Source: Oscillospiraceae bacterium
GTDB taxonomy: Bacteria; Bacillota; Clostridia; Oscillospirales; Acutalibacteraceae
Length of the DNA stretch: 64,000 nucleotides
Direction of reading: 5' to 3'
NCBI GenBank assembly: GCA_910574935.1
Contig: CAJTCU010000002.1
Span: forward strand, 186,001-250,000
A program made the translations under genes and the position numbers. Of this stretch, positions 42,793-50,701 are shown in pieces. The notes beneath the pieces were generated by a model. The model was given only the letters and a program-made list of their open reading frames with translations, made no database searches and was not told where the DNA came from. How positions within the stretch are numbered: the stretch's first letter is position 1; the number at the start of each line of letters is the position of its first letter.

Positions 42793-42813
42793 TTATATAA
42801 ACCATTTATATAA
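42793..42813. promoter_or_regulatory. Perfect palindrome, likely TetR operator
   Basis: TTATATAAA-CCA-TTTATATAA, two perfect 9-bp half-sites. It covers the expected transcription start of the tetR promoter, the usual place for an autorepressing TetR protein. Confidence 0.75.
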
Positions 42814-42817
42814 CCTT

Positions 42818-42846
42818 ATTATATATAAGCTATAATCGTTTGTCAA
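42818..42846 (-). promoter_or_regulatory. Perfect consensus promoter of tetR
   Basis: Minus strand TTGACA (42846-42841), 17-nt spacer, TATAAT (42823-42818). Confidence 0.88.
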
Positions 42847-42872
42847 TAGACCTTTCTCAAAAAATGATTTAT

Positions 42873-43031
42873 GGCAACCCCGCACAATTCTAAGTACCGT
42901 ATTGGGCAGTCAGATTTTTCTTCCGAGTGTACAGATTGAGCGCCGTCCATCTCACCATTGACCAGCGAACGCTGTGCGCTATCACGGAAAATCTGCAAGC
43001 AAGACGGTACTTAGAATTGTGCGGGGTTGCC
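42873..43031 (+). repeat. MITE family A, copy 1
   Basis: 159 bp. The first 28 bp (42873-42900, starting GGCAACCCCGCACAATTC) and last 28 bp (43004-43031) are perfect inverted repeats. The inner arms also pair imperfectly (GTCAGATTTTTC with GGAAAATCTGC), so the whole element can fold into one long hairpin. Flanks are TTAT and TGAT. Small ORFs inside are by-products of the repeat. Confidence 0.92.
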
Positions 43032-43097
43032 TGATATACCGTAGACCACTTCCAGGCGCCCCGCCCCAAATACCCGGAATATTTTAACAAAAAACCG

Positions 43098-43126
43098 TTT
43101 ACCTCCATGGAAAAATGAGGTATAAT
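43098..43126 (+). promoter_or_regulatory. Promoter of the YdcF-like gene
   Basis: TTTACC (43098-43103), 17-bp spacer, TATAAT (43121-43126), 40 bp before the start. Confidence 0.7.
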
Positions 43127-43166
43127 ATTTCTAAACTACATTCTACCAACGGGAAAAGGAATTGGC

Positions 43167-43928
43167 ATGGTTAAGAAAATATGGAAAACCGCCTGTGCCG
43201 CCCTGTGCGGGCTGGGAATTTTATGGTTCTGCCTGCCTGCGCTTCACGGGGGCTTTGCCGAAGGATCTGTTTTTGGCATCTTTGTCTGCGGGCTGGGGTT
43301 GGGCTTGATTTTTGGCTATAAAAAGATGGTGGCCCGGGGCGGCTGGCAAAGGTACGCTGTGCGGGCCTTGGTGGTTTTCTATGCTCTTGGTCTGGGCTGG
43401 GCCGGTTTTCTTACCGGGCTTATCTTCTCTTACCAGGCTGCTGTGCCGCCCCAAGGTCTAGACGTGGTGGTGCTGGGGGCCCAAGTATACAGCGCCGAGC
43501 GCATGGGCGTTAGCCTGAGCAGCCGGGTGGACAAAGCCTATGAATATCTCTGTGCTAACCCGGAGGCGCGCTGTATTGTCACCGGGGGTCAGGGAGGCAA
43601 CGAGCCCTGCCCCGAGGCCTTGACGGAAAAAAACGCCTTGGTTCGCCTGGGGGTGGACCCGGGGCGCATTTACATGGAGGACCAGTCCCGAAACACCCGG
43701 CAAAACCTGGACTTCGCCATGGAGATTGCCCAAAAAGAGGACCTGGGGCCCCAGGTGGTGGTGGTTTCTCAGGGGTTCCACCTGTACCGGGCGGTGCAGC
43801 TGGCCAAAAGCGCGGGCTTTGAGGCCTATGGTCTGGCCGCAAAGACGGACCCTGTCATTTTTCCCCAGTACTATGGCCGGGAACTTCTCTCTCTCACCAA
43901 GTGGTGGATAGAGGAACTCTTCCACTAG
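43167..43928 (+). CDS. YdcF/ElyC-like DUF218 membrane protein
   Basis: 253 aa. Three N-terminal membrane helices (about 8-25, 30-50, 65-90) precede a DUF218 domain (about 97-240): LDVVVLGAQVYSAERMGVSL, CIVTGGQGGNE, RIYMEDQSRNTRQNL and VVVVSQGFHLYRA. Relatives (SanA, ElyC, YdcF) affect envelope polysaccharide metabolism; the exact reaction is unknown. Its TAG stop is formed by the TA of an inserted family C repeat. Confidence 0.87.
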   Translation: MVKKIWKTACAALCGLGILWFCLPALHGGFAEGSVFGIFVCGLGLGLIFGYKKMVARGGWQRYAVRALVVFYALGLGWAGFLTGLIFSYQAAVPPQGLDVVVLGAQVYSAERMGVSLSSRVDKAYEYLCANPEARCIVTGGQGGNEPCPEALTEKNALVRLGVDPGRIYMEDQSRNTRQNLDFAMEIAQKEDLGPQVVVVSQGFHLYRAVQLAKSAGFEAYGLAAKTDPVIFPQYYGRELLSLTKWWIEELFH

Positions 43929-44038
43929 AGTCTGTTTTAAAATCGGAGAAATGCTGGCGCCTTTCCAGGATTTTTGACGCCGAAGCCACCATTTCTGGGC
44001 AAAACTGACCGTGTTTCGGCGTTTTCAAACAGACTCTA
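43926..44038 (+). repeat. MITE family C, copy 3 (short form), part of a C-B dimer
   Basis: 113 bp with TA at both ends, termini GAGTCTGTTTTAAAA and TTTTCAAACAGACTC, in the opposite orientation to copies 1 and 2. It shares its right-hand TA with the family B copy at 44037, and its left TA forms the stop of the preceding gene. Confidence 0.9.
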
Positions 44039-44205
44039 GGCCTTGTTTGAAAATAGAGAGGATGACAAATTTTTTCACCGGAGGAGGTCCATTACAGGGA
44101 GAATCCCGCAAGCCCCCCCCCAGCGGTTGACGAGGATTTTCCACGCGGAAAGGCCCCTCTTCTGGGCAAAAAGACGGCGTTTTCGATGTTTCATACAAGC
44201 ACCTG
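44037..44205 (+). repeat. MITE family B, copy 7, part of a C-B dimer
   Basis: About 169 bp. The left end GGCCTTGTTTGAAAATAGAG follows the shared TA. The interior has the TTTTCCACGCGGAAAGGCCC and AAAAAGACGGCGTTTTCG blocks. The right end (ATACAAGCACC) has lost the perfect TIR and TA. Confidence 0.82.
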
Positions 44206-44418
44206 GCGTCTCTTTAAAACCAACGGGACAACATAGGAAGCTGTACGGGCTGTTGCCAGGATTTTTCACAGGGAAGTTGGCTTGTTTATGGGCAAACGTC
44301 TCCCCAGCGAAAGACCCGTACCAGCCAACATTCTTTTATACCAAGAAGGGCCCCTCTCCCTGGGGCCGAGAAATTTTCTACTATTTGCAAGCAAACCCCA
44401 AACACAGGAGGAGAGCAA
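44206..44418 (+). other. Leader of dihydroorotase, no clear element
   Basis: No gene. It contains a GC hairpin, GGCCCC-N7-GGGGCC (about 44347-44365), but no T-tract. I could not find a PyrR-type attenuator or a convincing promoter. Confidence 0.35.
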
Positions 44419-45675
44419 ATGGGCTACTACTTGAAAAACGTTAGAATCATTGACCCCTCCCAAGGGCTGGACGCCCTGGGGGACATACTGCTCCGGGAGG
44501 GCGTCATTGTCCAAGGGTCCCCGGGGCCAGAGGACCAGGAGATAGACTGTGGGGGCCTGGTGGCCGCGCCGGGTCTGGTGGACCTGCACGTACACCTGCG
44601 GGACCCTGGCCAGACCCACAAGGAGGACCTATTTTCCGCCTGCCGAGCTGCCGCTGCCGGAGGAGTAACCAGCCTTTTAGCTATGCCAAACACCCAGCCA
44701 GCTATGGATTCTCCCCAGCTGGTGGCAGACCTGCTGGAAAGAGCGCGCTCTGCCGACTGCACCGTGTATACCGCCGCCTGCGTAACCAAAGGCCTTTTGG
44801 GCCGGGAATGCGCGGATTATGCAGCCCTAAAGGCCGCAGGAGCCATTGCCCTGAGCGATGACGGTAAGCCCGTGGCCAGCACCCGCTGTCTGTTAGAGGC
44901 TCTCTCCGCCGCCCAAGGCCTGGGCCTGACTCTGGCCGCCCACTGCGAGGACCTGGAGCTGGCCCAGGGCGCACTGATGAACCAGGGAGAAACCGCCCGG
45001 CGGCTGGGAGTGCGGGGAACGCCTCCCGCAGCGGAGGACTGCGGCGTAGCCCGAGAGATCGCCGCGGCGGCCAGCATTGGCGCACCGGTACACATCTGCC
45101 ATGTAAGCACCTGGGGCTCAGCAGCGCTGATCCGCGACGCAAAGCGCCGGGGGGTAGCGGTCACTGCCGAGACCTGCCCCCACTATCTGCTGCTGACGGA
45201 CCGGGCCCTGGAAAGCATGGACGCGGACTACCGCATGAACCCGCCCCTGGGCAGTGAAGCGGACCGCCAGGCCCTGCTGGAGGCCCTTTGCGACGGCACC
45301 CTGGACGCCATTTCTACAGACCATGCCCCCCACGCACCAGAAGAAAAGGCCGACTTTATCACCGCGCCCAACGGGGCTATTGGCATGGAGACCTCTCTGG
45401 CAGCGGCATGGACTGCCCTGGAGGACCGGCTGCCCCTCTCTCGAGTGGTAGAACTGATGAGCTGGAATCCCGCCAAAATTTTGGGCATTCCGGCGGGCAC
45501 CCTGGCCCCTGGGGCAGTGGCGGACGTCGTTCTGTTTGATCCAGAGCGCCGATGGACCGTGAACCCGGAGAAGCTCCACGGAAAAAGCCGCAACACGCCC
45601 TTTAAGGGCATGGATCTAAAAGGCAAGGTGGTTATGACCTTCTCCCGAGGGAGGTTGGTCTACCGGGAAGAATGA
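44419..45675 (+). CDS. pyrC: Dihydroorotase
   Basis: 418 aa, zinc-dependent amidohydrolase of pyrimidine synthesis. The metal site is LVDLHVHLRDPGQTHKED (about residues 53-70), followed by MPNTQPAMDSPQ, CHVSTWGSAALI, the conserved histidine region TCPHYLLL and STDHAPHAPEEKAD. The ATG lies behind AGGAGGAG at 5 nt. It is separated from other pyr genes, none of which are in the window. Confidence 0.95.
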   Translation: MGYYLKNVRIIDPSQGLDALGDILLREGVIVQGSPGPEDQEIDCGGLVAAPGLVDLHVHLRDPGQTHKEDLFSACRAAAAGGVTSLLAMPNTQPAMDSPQLVADLLERARSADCTVYTAACVTKGLLGRECADYAALKAAGAIALSDDGKPVASTRCLLEALSAAQGLGLTLAAHCEDLELAQGALMNQGETARRLGVRGTPPAAEDCGVAREIAAAASIGAPVHICHVSTWGSAALIRDAKRRGVAVTAETCPHYLLLTDRALESMDADYRMNPPLGSEADRQALLEALCDGTLDAISTDHAPHAPEEKADFITAPNGAIGMETSLAAAWTALEDRLPLSRVVELMSWNPAKILGIPAGTLAPGAVADVVLFDPERRWTVNPEKLHGKSRNTPFKGMDLKGKVVMTFSRGRLVYREE

Positions 45676-45965
45676 CGGCACAAAGCTTGCCGAAAGGACC
45701 CATGGCGGGCTTTGGAAGGGAGACCCCCCCCTCCTCTATGCCGCTATACTATATGATATTGACTACCAGAAGCAAGGGCTATGGGCAAAGGGCACTGCCC
45801 CTGATCGTCCGGCAGATCTGTGCCCAGCGCCAGTCCCGCCGGGTCTATGTCACGCTGGAAAAGGAAAACCAGCGGGCGGTGCATTTATATAAAAAATTTG
45901 GCTTCCATACTACCGGCGAGATGGACGAGGACGAGACTGTCTATGCCTTTGAGATGGAGGCCTGA
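45676..45965 (+). pseudogene. GNAT acetyltransferase remnant, frameshifted
   Basis: One frame gives KLAERTHGGLWKGDPPLLYA and on to YDIDYQKQ; after a single extra C near 45779 the neighbouring frame continues YGQRALPLIVRQICAQ and VYVTLEKENQRAVHLYKKFG. Joined, they form the C-terminal two-thirds of a GNAT domain, with the N-terminus absent. The intact ATG-led frame from 45672 is not a proper GNAT N-terminus. It is wedged between pyrC and the fucosidase gene. Confidence 0.7.
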
Positions 45966-45990
45966 TTTACATTTTGAAAGGAGCAAAATA

Positions 45991-47313
45991 ATGTATCGTT
46001 TTAACCGTAAAGATTACGAAGCCCGCATGCAGTGGTACCAGGATGCCCGGTTTGGCATGTTCATCCACTGGGGGCTTTACGCCATCCCCGCCCGGGGCGA
46101 GTGGGTGCGCAGCACCGAACAGATGCCAGAGGAGGAGTACCTGCCCTTCTTTAAGGAGTTCAACCCTGTGGACTTTGACCCCAAGCAGTGGGCCCGGGCC
46201 GCAAAGCAGGCCGGCATGAAGTACGCGGTGCTTACTGCCAAACACCACGACGGCTTCTGCCTGTTCGACAGCCACCTGACGGACTTTAAGTCTACCAACA
46301 CTCCCTGGGGCCGGGACATTGTCCGGGAGTTTCTGGACGCTTTCCGGGCCGAGGGCCTGAAAGTAGGGCTATACTTCTCCCTTCTGGACTGGCACCACCC
46401 GGACTATCCCCATTACGGCGACCTGCACCATCCCATGCGGAATCATCCCGAGTGCGGCAATGAGGGCCGGAACTTTGACCGCTACCTGGACTATCTCCAC
46501 GGCCAGGTGCGGGAACTGTGCACGGGCTACGGCCAGTTGGACATTCTCTGGTTCGACTTCTCCTACGGCGATGGTCCTGATGCCATGCGGGGCGAGAAGT
46601 GGCGGGGCACAGAGCTGGTGAGTATGGTACGGGAGTTGCAGCCGGGCATCATCATTGACAACCGGCTGGAGGTTAGCGGCGAAGGCTTTGGCTCCCTCTG
46701 GGAGGGCGACCCCAAGCCCTACCACGGAGACTTTGTCAGTCCCGAGCAGATTATCCCCCCCAACGGCCTGCTGGACAAACAAGGCCGGGATCTGGCCTGG
46801 GAGGCCTGCGTCACCATGAACGGCAACTGGGGCTACTGCCAGCTGGACCACTTCTACAAACCCGCCTCCATGATGATCAAGAAGCTGGTGGAGTGCGTCA
46901 GCAAAGGCGGCAACCTGCTGCTGAACGTGGGCCCCGACGCCCGAGGGAACATCCCGCCCCAGTCTCTGGAGATTTTAGCCGGCATCGGCCGCTGGATGGA
47001 CAAAAACAGCGAGAGCATCTATGGCTGCAGCAAGGCCGGCATGGCCAAGCCCGATATGGGCCGCATCACCCGCAAGGGCAATACCTTGTATTATCATCTG
47101 TTTGAGAACACCATTGGCTGCATGCCCCTGATGGGACTTAGCAGGGAGCAGATCGCCTCCATCCGATGGCTGGCTACCGGAGCCGAAGTACACATCGCAA
47201 AGGGGTGGATCTACGACAACTACCCGGACGTGGTGTTCGCCGACCTGGGTCCTGACCCTGTGCTGCCCGACCCGGTGGACACTGTACTAAAAGTGGAGCT
47301 GAAAGGGGACTGA
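45991..47313 (+). CDS. Alpha-L-fucosidase, glycoside hydrolase family 29
   Basis: 440 aa from the ATG at 45991 behind GAAAGGAG; upstream in-frame ORF sequence is a shadow of the GNAT remnant. GH29 signatures: DARFGMFIHWGLYAIPARGE (about 12-31), YAVLTAKHHDGFCLFDS, LKVGLYFSLLDWHHPDYP and LDILWFDFSYG, where the Asp is the likely nucleophile. No signal peptide, so it acts inside the cell on imported fucosylated glycans. It is followed at 2 bp by the transglutaminase-like gene. Confidence 0.92.
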   Translation: MYRFNRKDYEARMQWYQDARFGMFIHWGLYAIPARGEWVRSTEQMPEEEYLPFFKEFNPVDFDPKQWARAAKQAGMKYAVLTAKHHDGFCLFDSHLTDFKSTNTPWGRDIVREFLDAFRAEGLKVGLYFSLLDWHHPDYPHYGDLHHPMRNHPECGNEGRNFDRYLDYLHGQVRELCTGYGQLDILWFDFSYGDGPDAMRGEKWRGTELVSMVRELQPGIIIDNRLEVSGEGFGSLWEGDPKPYHGDFVSPEQIIPPNGLLDKQGRDLAWEACVTMNGNWGYCQLDHFYKPASMMIKKLVECVSKGGNLLLNVGPDARGNIPPQSLEILAGIGRWMDKNSESIYGCSKAGMAKPDMGRITRKGNTLYYHLFENTIGCMPLMGLSREQIASIRWLATGAEVHIAKGWIYDNYPDVVFADLGPDPVLPDPVDTVLKVELKGD

Positions 47314-47315
47314 CC

Positions 47316-49694
47316 ATGTTTTCTGTTGATTTGGCCCGGTTCGCCGAAGCGGGCTGGCAGCGGGTTCTGGGACTGCTGAAAGAACGCTCTCCCCAGACCG
47401 CAGGAGCCCTGGAACAGGAGCGGACCGCCGGAACCCCAGAGGAGCAGCTGCTCTTCGCCTACCTGGTTGGCACCCTGCCTATTACCGACCTAGGAGACTA
47501 TCCCCCCGCCCTGCTGATGGAGCACGTACGCCACGGTTTAAAGCTGCAAGAAGAGTTCTCCTGGTGCCAGGCCCTGCCGGAGCCTATCTTTTTAAAGGAC
47601 GTGCTACCCCCCCGGGTGAACACCGAAAGCCTCTCTCCCTGCCGCCCGGTATTTTATGAGCAACTGGCTCCCCGGGTGCGGGGGCTTGGCTTGCCAGAGG
47701 CAATTTTGGAAGTAAACCGCTGGTGCGCCGAAAATGTGGTCTATCGCTCCACCGACCAGCGTACCGCCTCGGCCCTGGCCGTATACCGCTGCGGCTACGG
47801 GCGCTGCGGAGAGGAATCTACCTTTGCGGTAAACGCCCTGCGCAGCGTGGGCATTGGGGCCCGGCAGGTGTACGCCCCCTGGTGGTCTCATTGCGACGAC
47901 AACCATGCCTGGGTAGAGGCCTTTGACGGGGAAACCTGGCGATTTTTAGGAGCCTGCGAGCCCGAGCCCCGGCTGGACATGGGGTGGTTCACCCGGGCGG
48001 CAGGGCGGGCCATGCTGGCCCACACCCGGGTCTTTGTGGGAGAGGGGAACTGGGGCTTTTTGTTCCCCGGGGTCTCTCCCCTGGACCTGGACGTTCGGGA
48101 GGGCGTGGCCTATGAGAGCGTCACCGCCCGGTACGCCCCGGTGCGGCCCTTTACGGTGGAGGTCACCGGCCCTCTGGGCCAGCCCGCCGCCGGCGCCCGG
48201 GTGGAGCTGTACATTCTCAACGAGGGTGTCCTGCGCTCCATTGCCCAGCGAACCACTGGCCAAGACGGCGCCGCCCGGCTAAATCTGGGCCTGGGCAGTC
48301 TATGGGCAACCGCCGAGGATGGAGACCTGTGGGCCGAAGCCCTGGTAGACGCCACCCAGGATGACCGGGTGGAGCTGACCTTATCCGCCAAAGAAAGCGC
48401 CGCCTGGGGGGAGGACTTCTCCTTTACTCCTCCGCCAGACGGGAACCTTACGCTGCCCAGCCTGACCTTAGAGGAAAGGCGCGCTAAAGCAATGGATCTG
48501 GACCGGGCAAAAGAGCGGCGGGCCCAACGCCCCCAGGCCTCTCAGCCCCAGCCAGCAGATGAGAAGCAGCGGCAGGCCCTGCTTACCCTGACGAAAAAGG
48601 ACTGGGATCAGGGTGTACGCCCTGAGGTCCTGGCGGACTGCCAAAACGCCTTTGCCCATCAGGCTGGTCTGCCCCCCCAGGTGTTTGAGGCTGGGCTTTT
48701 AAGCCCCCGGGTGGGCCTGGAACCTCTGGCTCCCTGGCGGGTACGCCTACAGGAAGCACCCGTGGACGGCGGACCTGAGGAGATTTTTTCTTGGCTGCAA
48801 GAGCATATCCTCCCCACCGGCAGCTACCAGGACCTGCCCCAAACCCCAGCCGGAGCCTGGAAGCTGAAGCTGGCCAATAACAGCGGGGTGCTCTTCTGCG
48901 CCCTGTGCCGGGCCAAAGGTATTCCGGCCCGCATAGGCCCCCATGGAGAGCCGGAGGTCTGGCAAGAAGGGCGATTCCGACTGGTGGGAACAACAAGCGC
49001 CGCCCTGACCATTGGGCCCGCAGCGGCCAGCGGCCAGCTAGGGCTGATGAAGTGGAGCTCTGGCTGGCGGCAGGTCGAGGGTGCGGCCCCTGGCGCCGAA
49101 CTGGCCCTGCCTCCAGGGCGCTACCGGCTGATTACCTCTACCCGGCTGCCCACTGGGGCCCAACTGGCCCGCCGGTGGGACTTTACCCTAAGTCCCGGAC
49201 AAAAGATGGATCTGGCTCCCAGCTTTCGCCAAGGCAGCGGCCAGGAGCTTTTGCAGTGCCTGCCCCTGCCGGACTTTCGTCTGGTGCAAGGAGGCCGAGA
49301 ACAAGCGGGGCGGCAGGTTTTGGCCCAGGCCCCAGTAAGTCTATTATGCTGGGTAGAGCCAGGCGCCGAACCCACCGAGCACCTGTACAATGAGCTGGCC
49401 ACAGGCCTGGCTGCCCTAAACGAGGCGGGTTGTCAGGTGCACATGATTGGTCCCCAGGAGCCGCCGGTTCCCAGCGGAGCCCAAGCCTGGCAAAGCCCCG
49501 GAGACGAGGCCGGGCAGCTGGCCCGCCGTCTGTATTTAGAGCCTGGCCTGCTGCCCCTGGTGGTACTGGCGGACCGGGCGGGAAACGCCCGCTTTGCCTG
49601 CGCTGGATACAACGTCGGTCTAGTGGAGCTAGCCGGCGCATGCGCTGGAATGCTCGTCGCGGAGCCGCTTGCTCCAGCTTCCTCGCCGGTGTGA
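47316..49694 (+). CDS. Large transglutaminase-like domain protein
   Basis: 792 aa, no signal peptide. A transglutaminase-like fold lies at about residues 120-240: GRCGEESTFAVNALRSVGIG (Cys about 163), DDNHAWVEAF (His about 197), then LGACEPEPRLDMGWF, where the usual catalytic Asp position is replaced. A beta-sandwich module follows (about 275-345, VEVTGPLGQPAAGARVELYI). A second, degenerate transglutaminase-like region (about 485-565) has LFCALCRAKGIPARIGPHGE. The C-terminus has a thioredoxin-like look (LLPLVVLADRAGNARFACAG). It starts 2 bp after the GH29 stop, behind AAAGGGG, so the two genes form one unit. Role unknown. Confidence 0.8.
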   Translation: MFSVDLARFAEAGWQRVLGLLKERSPQTAGALEQERTAGTPEEQLLFAYLVGTLPITDLGDYPPALLMEHVRHGLKLQEEFSWCQALPEPIFLKDVLPPRVNTESLSPCRPVFYEQLAPRVRGLGLPEAILEVNRWCAENVVYRSTDQRTASALAVYRCGYGRCGEESTFAVNALRSVGIGARQVYAPWWSHCDDNHAWVEAFDGETWRFLGACEPEPRLDMGWFTRAAGRAMLAHTRVFVGEGNWGFLFPGVSPLDLDVREGVAYESVTARYAPVRPFTVEVTGPLGQPAAGARVELYILNEGVLRSIAQRTTGQDGAARLNLGLGSLWATAEDGDLWAEALVDATQDDRVELTLSAKESAAWGEDFSFTPPPDGNLTLPSLTLEERRAKAMDLDRAKERRAQRPQASQPQPADEKQRQALLTLTKKDWDQGVRPEVLADCQNAFAHQAGLPPQVFEAGLLSPRVGLEPLAPWRVRLQEAPVDGGPEEIFSWLQEHILPTGSYQDLPQTPAGAWKLKLANNSGVLFCALCRAKGIPARIGPHGEPEVWQEGRFRLVGTTSAALTIGPAAASGQLGLMKWSSGWRQVEGAAPGAELALPPGRYRLITSTRLPTGAQLARRWDFTLSPGQKMDLAPSFRQGSGQELLQCLPLPDFRLVQGGREQAGRQVLAQAPVSLLCWVEPGAEPTEHLYNELATGLAALNEAGCQVHMIGPQEPPVPSGAQAWQSPGDEAGQLARRLYLEPGLLPLVVLADRAGNARFACAGYNVGLVELAGACAGMLVAEPLAPASSPV

Positions 49695-49872
49695 GCTCTT
49701 AGCCCTGCCAGTACGCTCTTCCGGATATTCCCGCCAGCGCTTGCGGCAATGTAACGTTGCGTCCAAGGGTCGCGGGAGCCGGGCAAAACGTCTCATCCGT
49801 GTAAGAAATCAGCAGACGGGGCCGGCAGAGTCTTATCCCTTGGTCTCTGTGCGGGACCCGCAAGAAACATAT
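49695..49872. other. Gene-free spacer after the transglutaminase gene
   Basis: No gene, promoter or terminator recognised in these 178 bp. GC-rich, ending at the family A repeat. Confidence 0.35.
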
Positions 49873-50031
49873 GGCAATACCGCAGAATTCTAAGTACCGT
49901 ATTGGGCAGTCAGATTTTTCTTCAGCGTGTACAGATTAAGCGCCGTCCATCTCACCATTGACAAGCGAACGCTGTGCTCTATCACGGAAAATCTGCAAGC
50001 AAGACGGTGCTTTGAATTGTGCGGTGTTGCC
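49873..50031 (+). repeat. MITE family A, copy 2
   Basis: 159 bp, the same length and orientation as copy 1. Ends GGCAATACCGCAGAATTC and GAATTGTGCGGTGTTGCC, with several mismatches between arms, so it is older or less constrained than copy 1. Flanks ATAT and ATAG. Confidence 0.9.
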
Positions 50032-50162
50032 ATAGATAAGCCCTGTGAGAAAAATGCAGAACAAGCCCCAAAAGTCAGGCCGTATTGGAAAAAAGGTAAA
50101 GAAGGAACTCGCCCGGCGGAAAGACCTTCTCAAGTTATATTAAAGAAACGAGGTATCGTCTT

Positions 50163-50684
50163 ATGGAAAACCAAGTGATCAACGCCCTGCTAACCCGGCG
50201 GAGCATACGGAAGTATCAGCCAAAGCAGCTGGAGCCTGAGGTCTTAGAGATGATCTTAAAGGCCGGAACTTTCGCGCCCACAGCAAAGGGGCTACAGTCC
50301 CCCACCATTGTGGCCGTGCAGGACCCCAGCGACCGGGCAGCCATACAGGCCCTGAACTGCCAGGCCCGGGGCATGCAGGGGGATCCCTACTATGGCGCTC
50401 CCACCATCCTGCTGGTCTTTCGGCCCGAAAACTTCGGCACCGGCATAGAGGACGCATCCTGTGTGCTGTCCACCATGATGGTGGCCGCCCACGCCCTGGG
50501 CGCAGCCTCCTGCTGGATTCACGGAGAGTACGAGATGTTCCAGCTGCCAGAGGGCAAGGCCCTGCTGAAAAAATGGGGCCTGCCCGAAAACCTAGTGGGC
50601 GTGGGCTCTTTGGCCCTGGGCTACGCGGACGGCCCCGCCCCCGCGCCCAAGCCCAGGAAGGCAGACTATATTATCAAGATTTAA
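50163..50684 (+). CDS. Nitroreductase family protein
   Basis: 173 aa FMN-dependent oxidoreductase fold. The N-terminal flavin-binding TRRSIRKYQP (about residues 12-21), APTAKGLQSP, PTILLVFRP and the C-terminal GVGSLALGYADG are typical. Probably an NAD(P)H-dependent reductase for quinones or nitro compounds. It begins a new transcription unit (GAGGT before ATG) and is followed 17 bp later by an esterase. Confidence 0.9.
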   Translation: MENQVINALLTRRSIRKYQPKQLEPEVLEMILKAGTFAPTAKGLQSPTIVAVQDPSDRAAIQALNCQARGMQGDPYYGAPTILLVFRPENFGTGIEDASCVLSTMMVAAHALGAASCWIHGEYEMFQLPEGKALLKKWGLPENLVGVGSLALGYADGPAPAPKPRKADYIIKI

Positions 50685-50701
50685 TTTAGGGAGAGATCGA
50701 A

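Noticed and set aside
42890-43020. Small minus-strand ORFs with similar sequence in all three family A repeats (...RWSMVRWTALNLY...)
   Set aside because: They have no ribosome binding site and exist only because the repeats are alike.
44206-44418. PyrR-type attenuator before dihydroorotase
   Set aside because: No anti-antiterminator motif and no terminator T-tract could be found; only a short GC hairpin.
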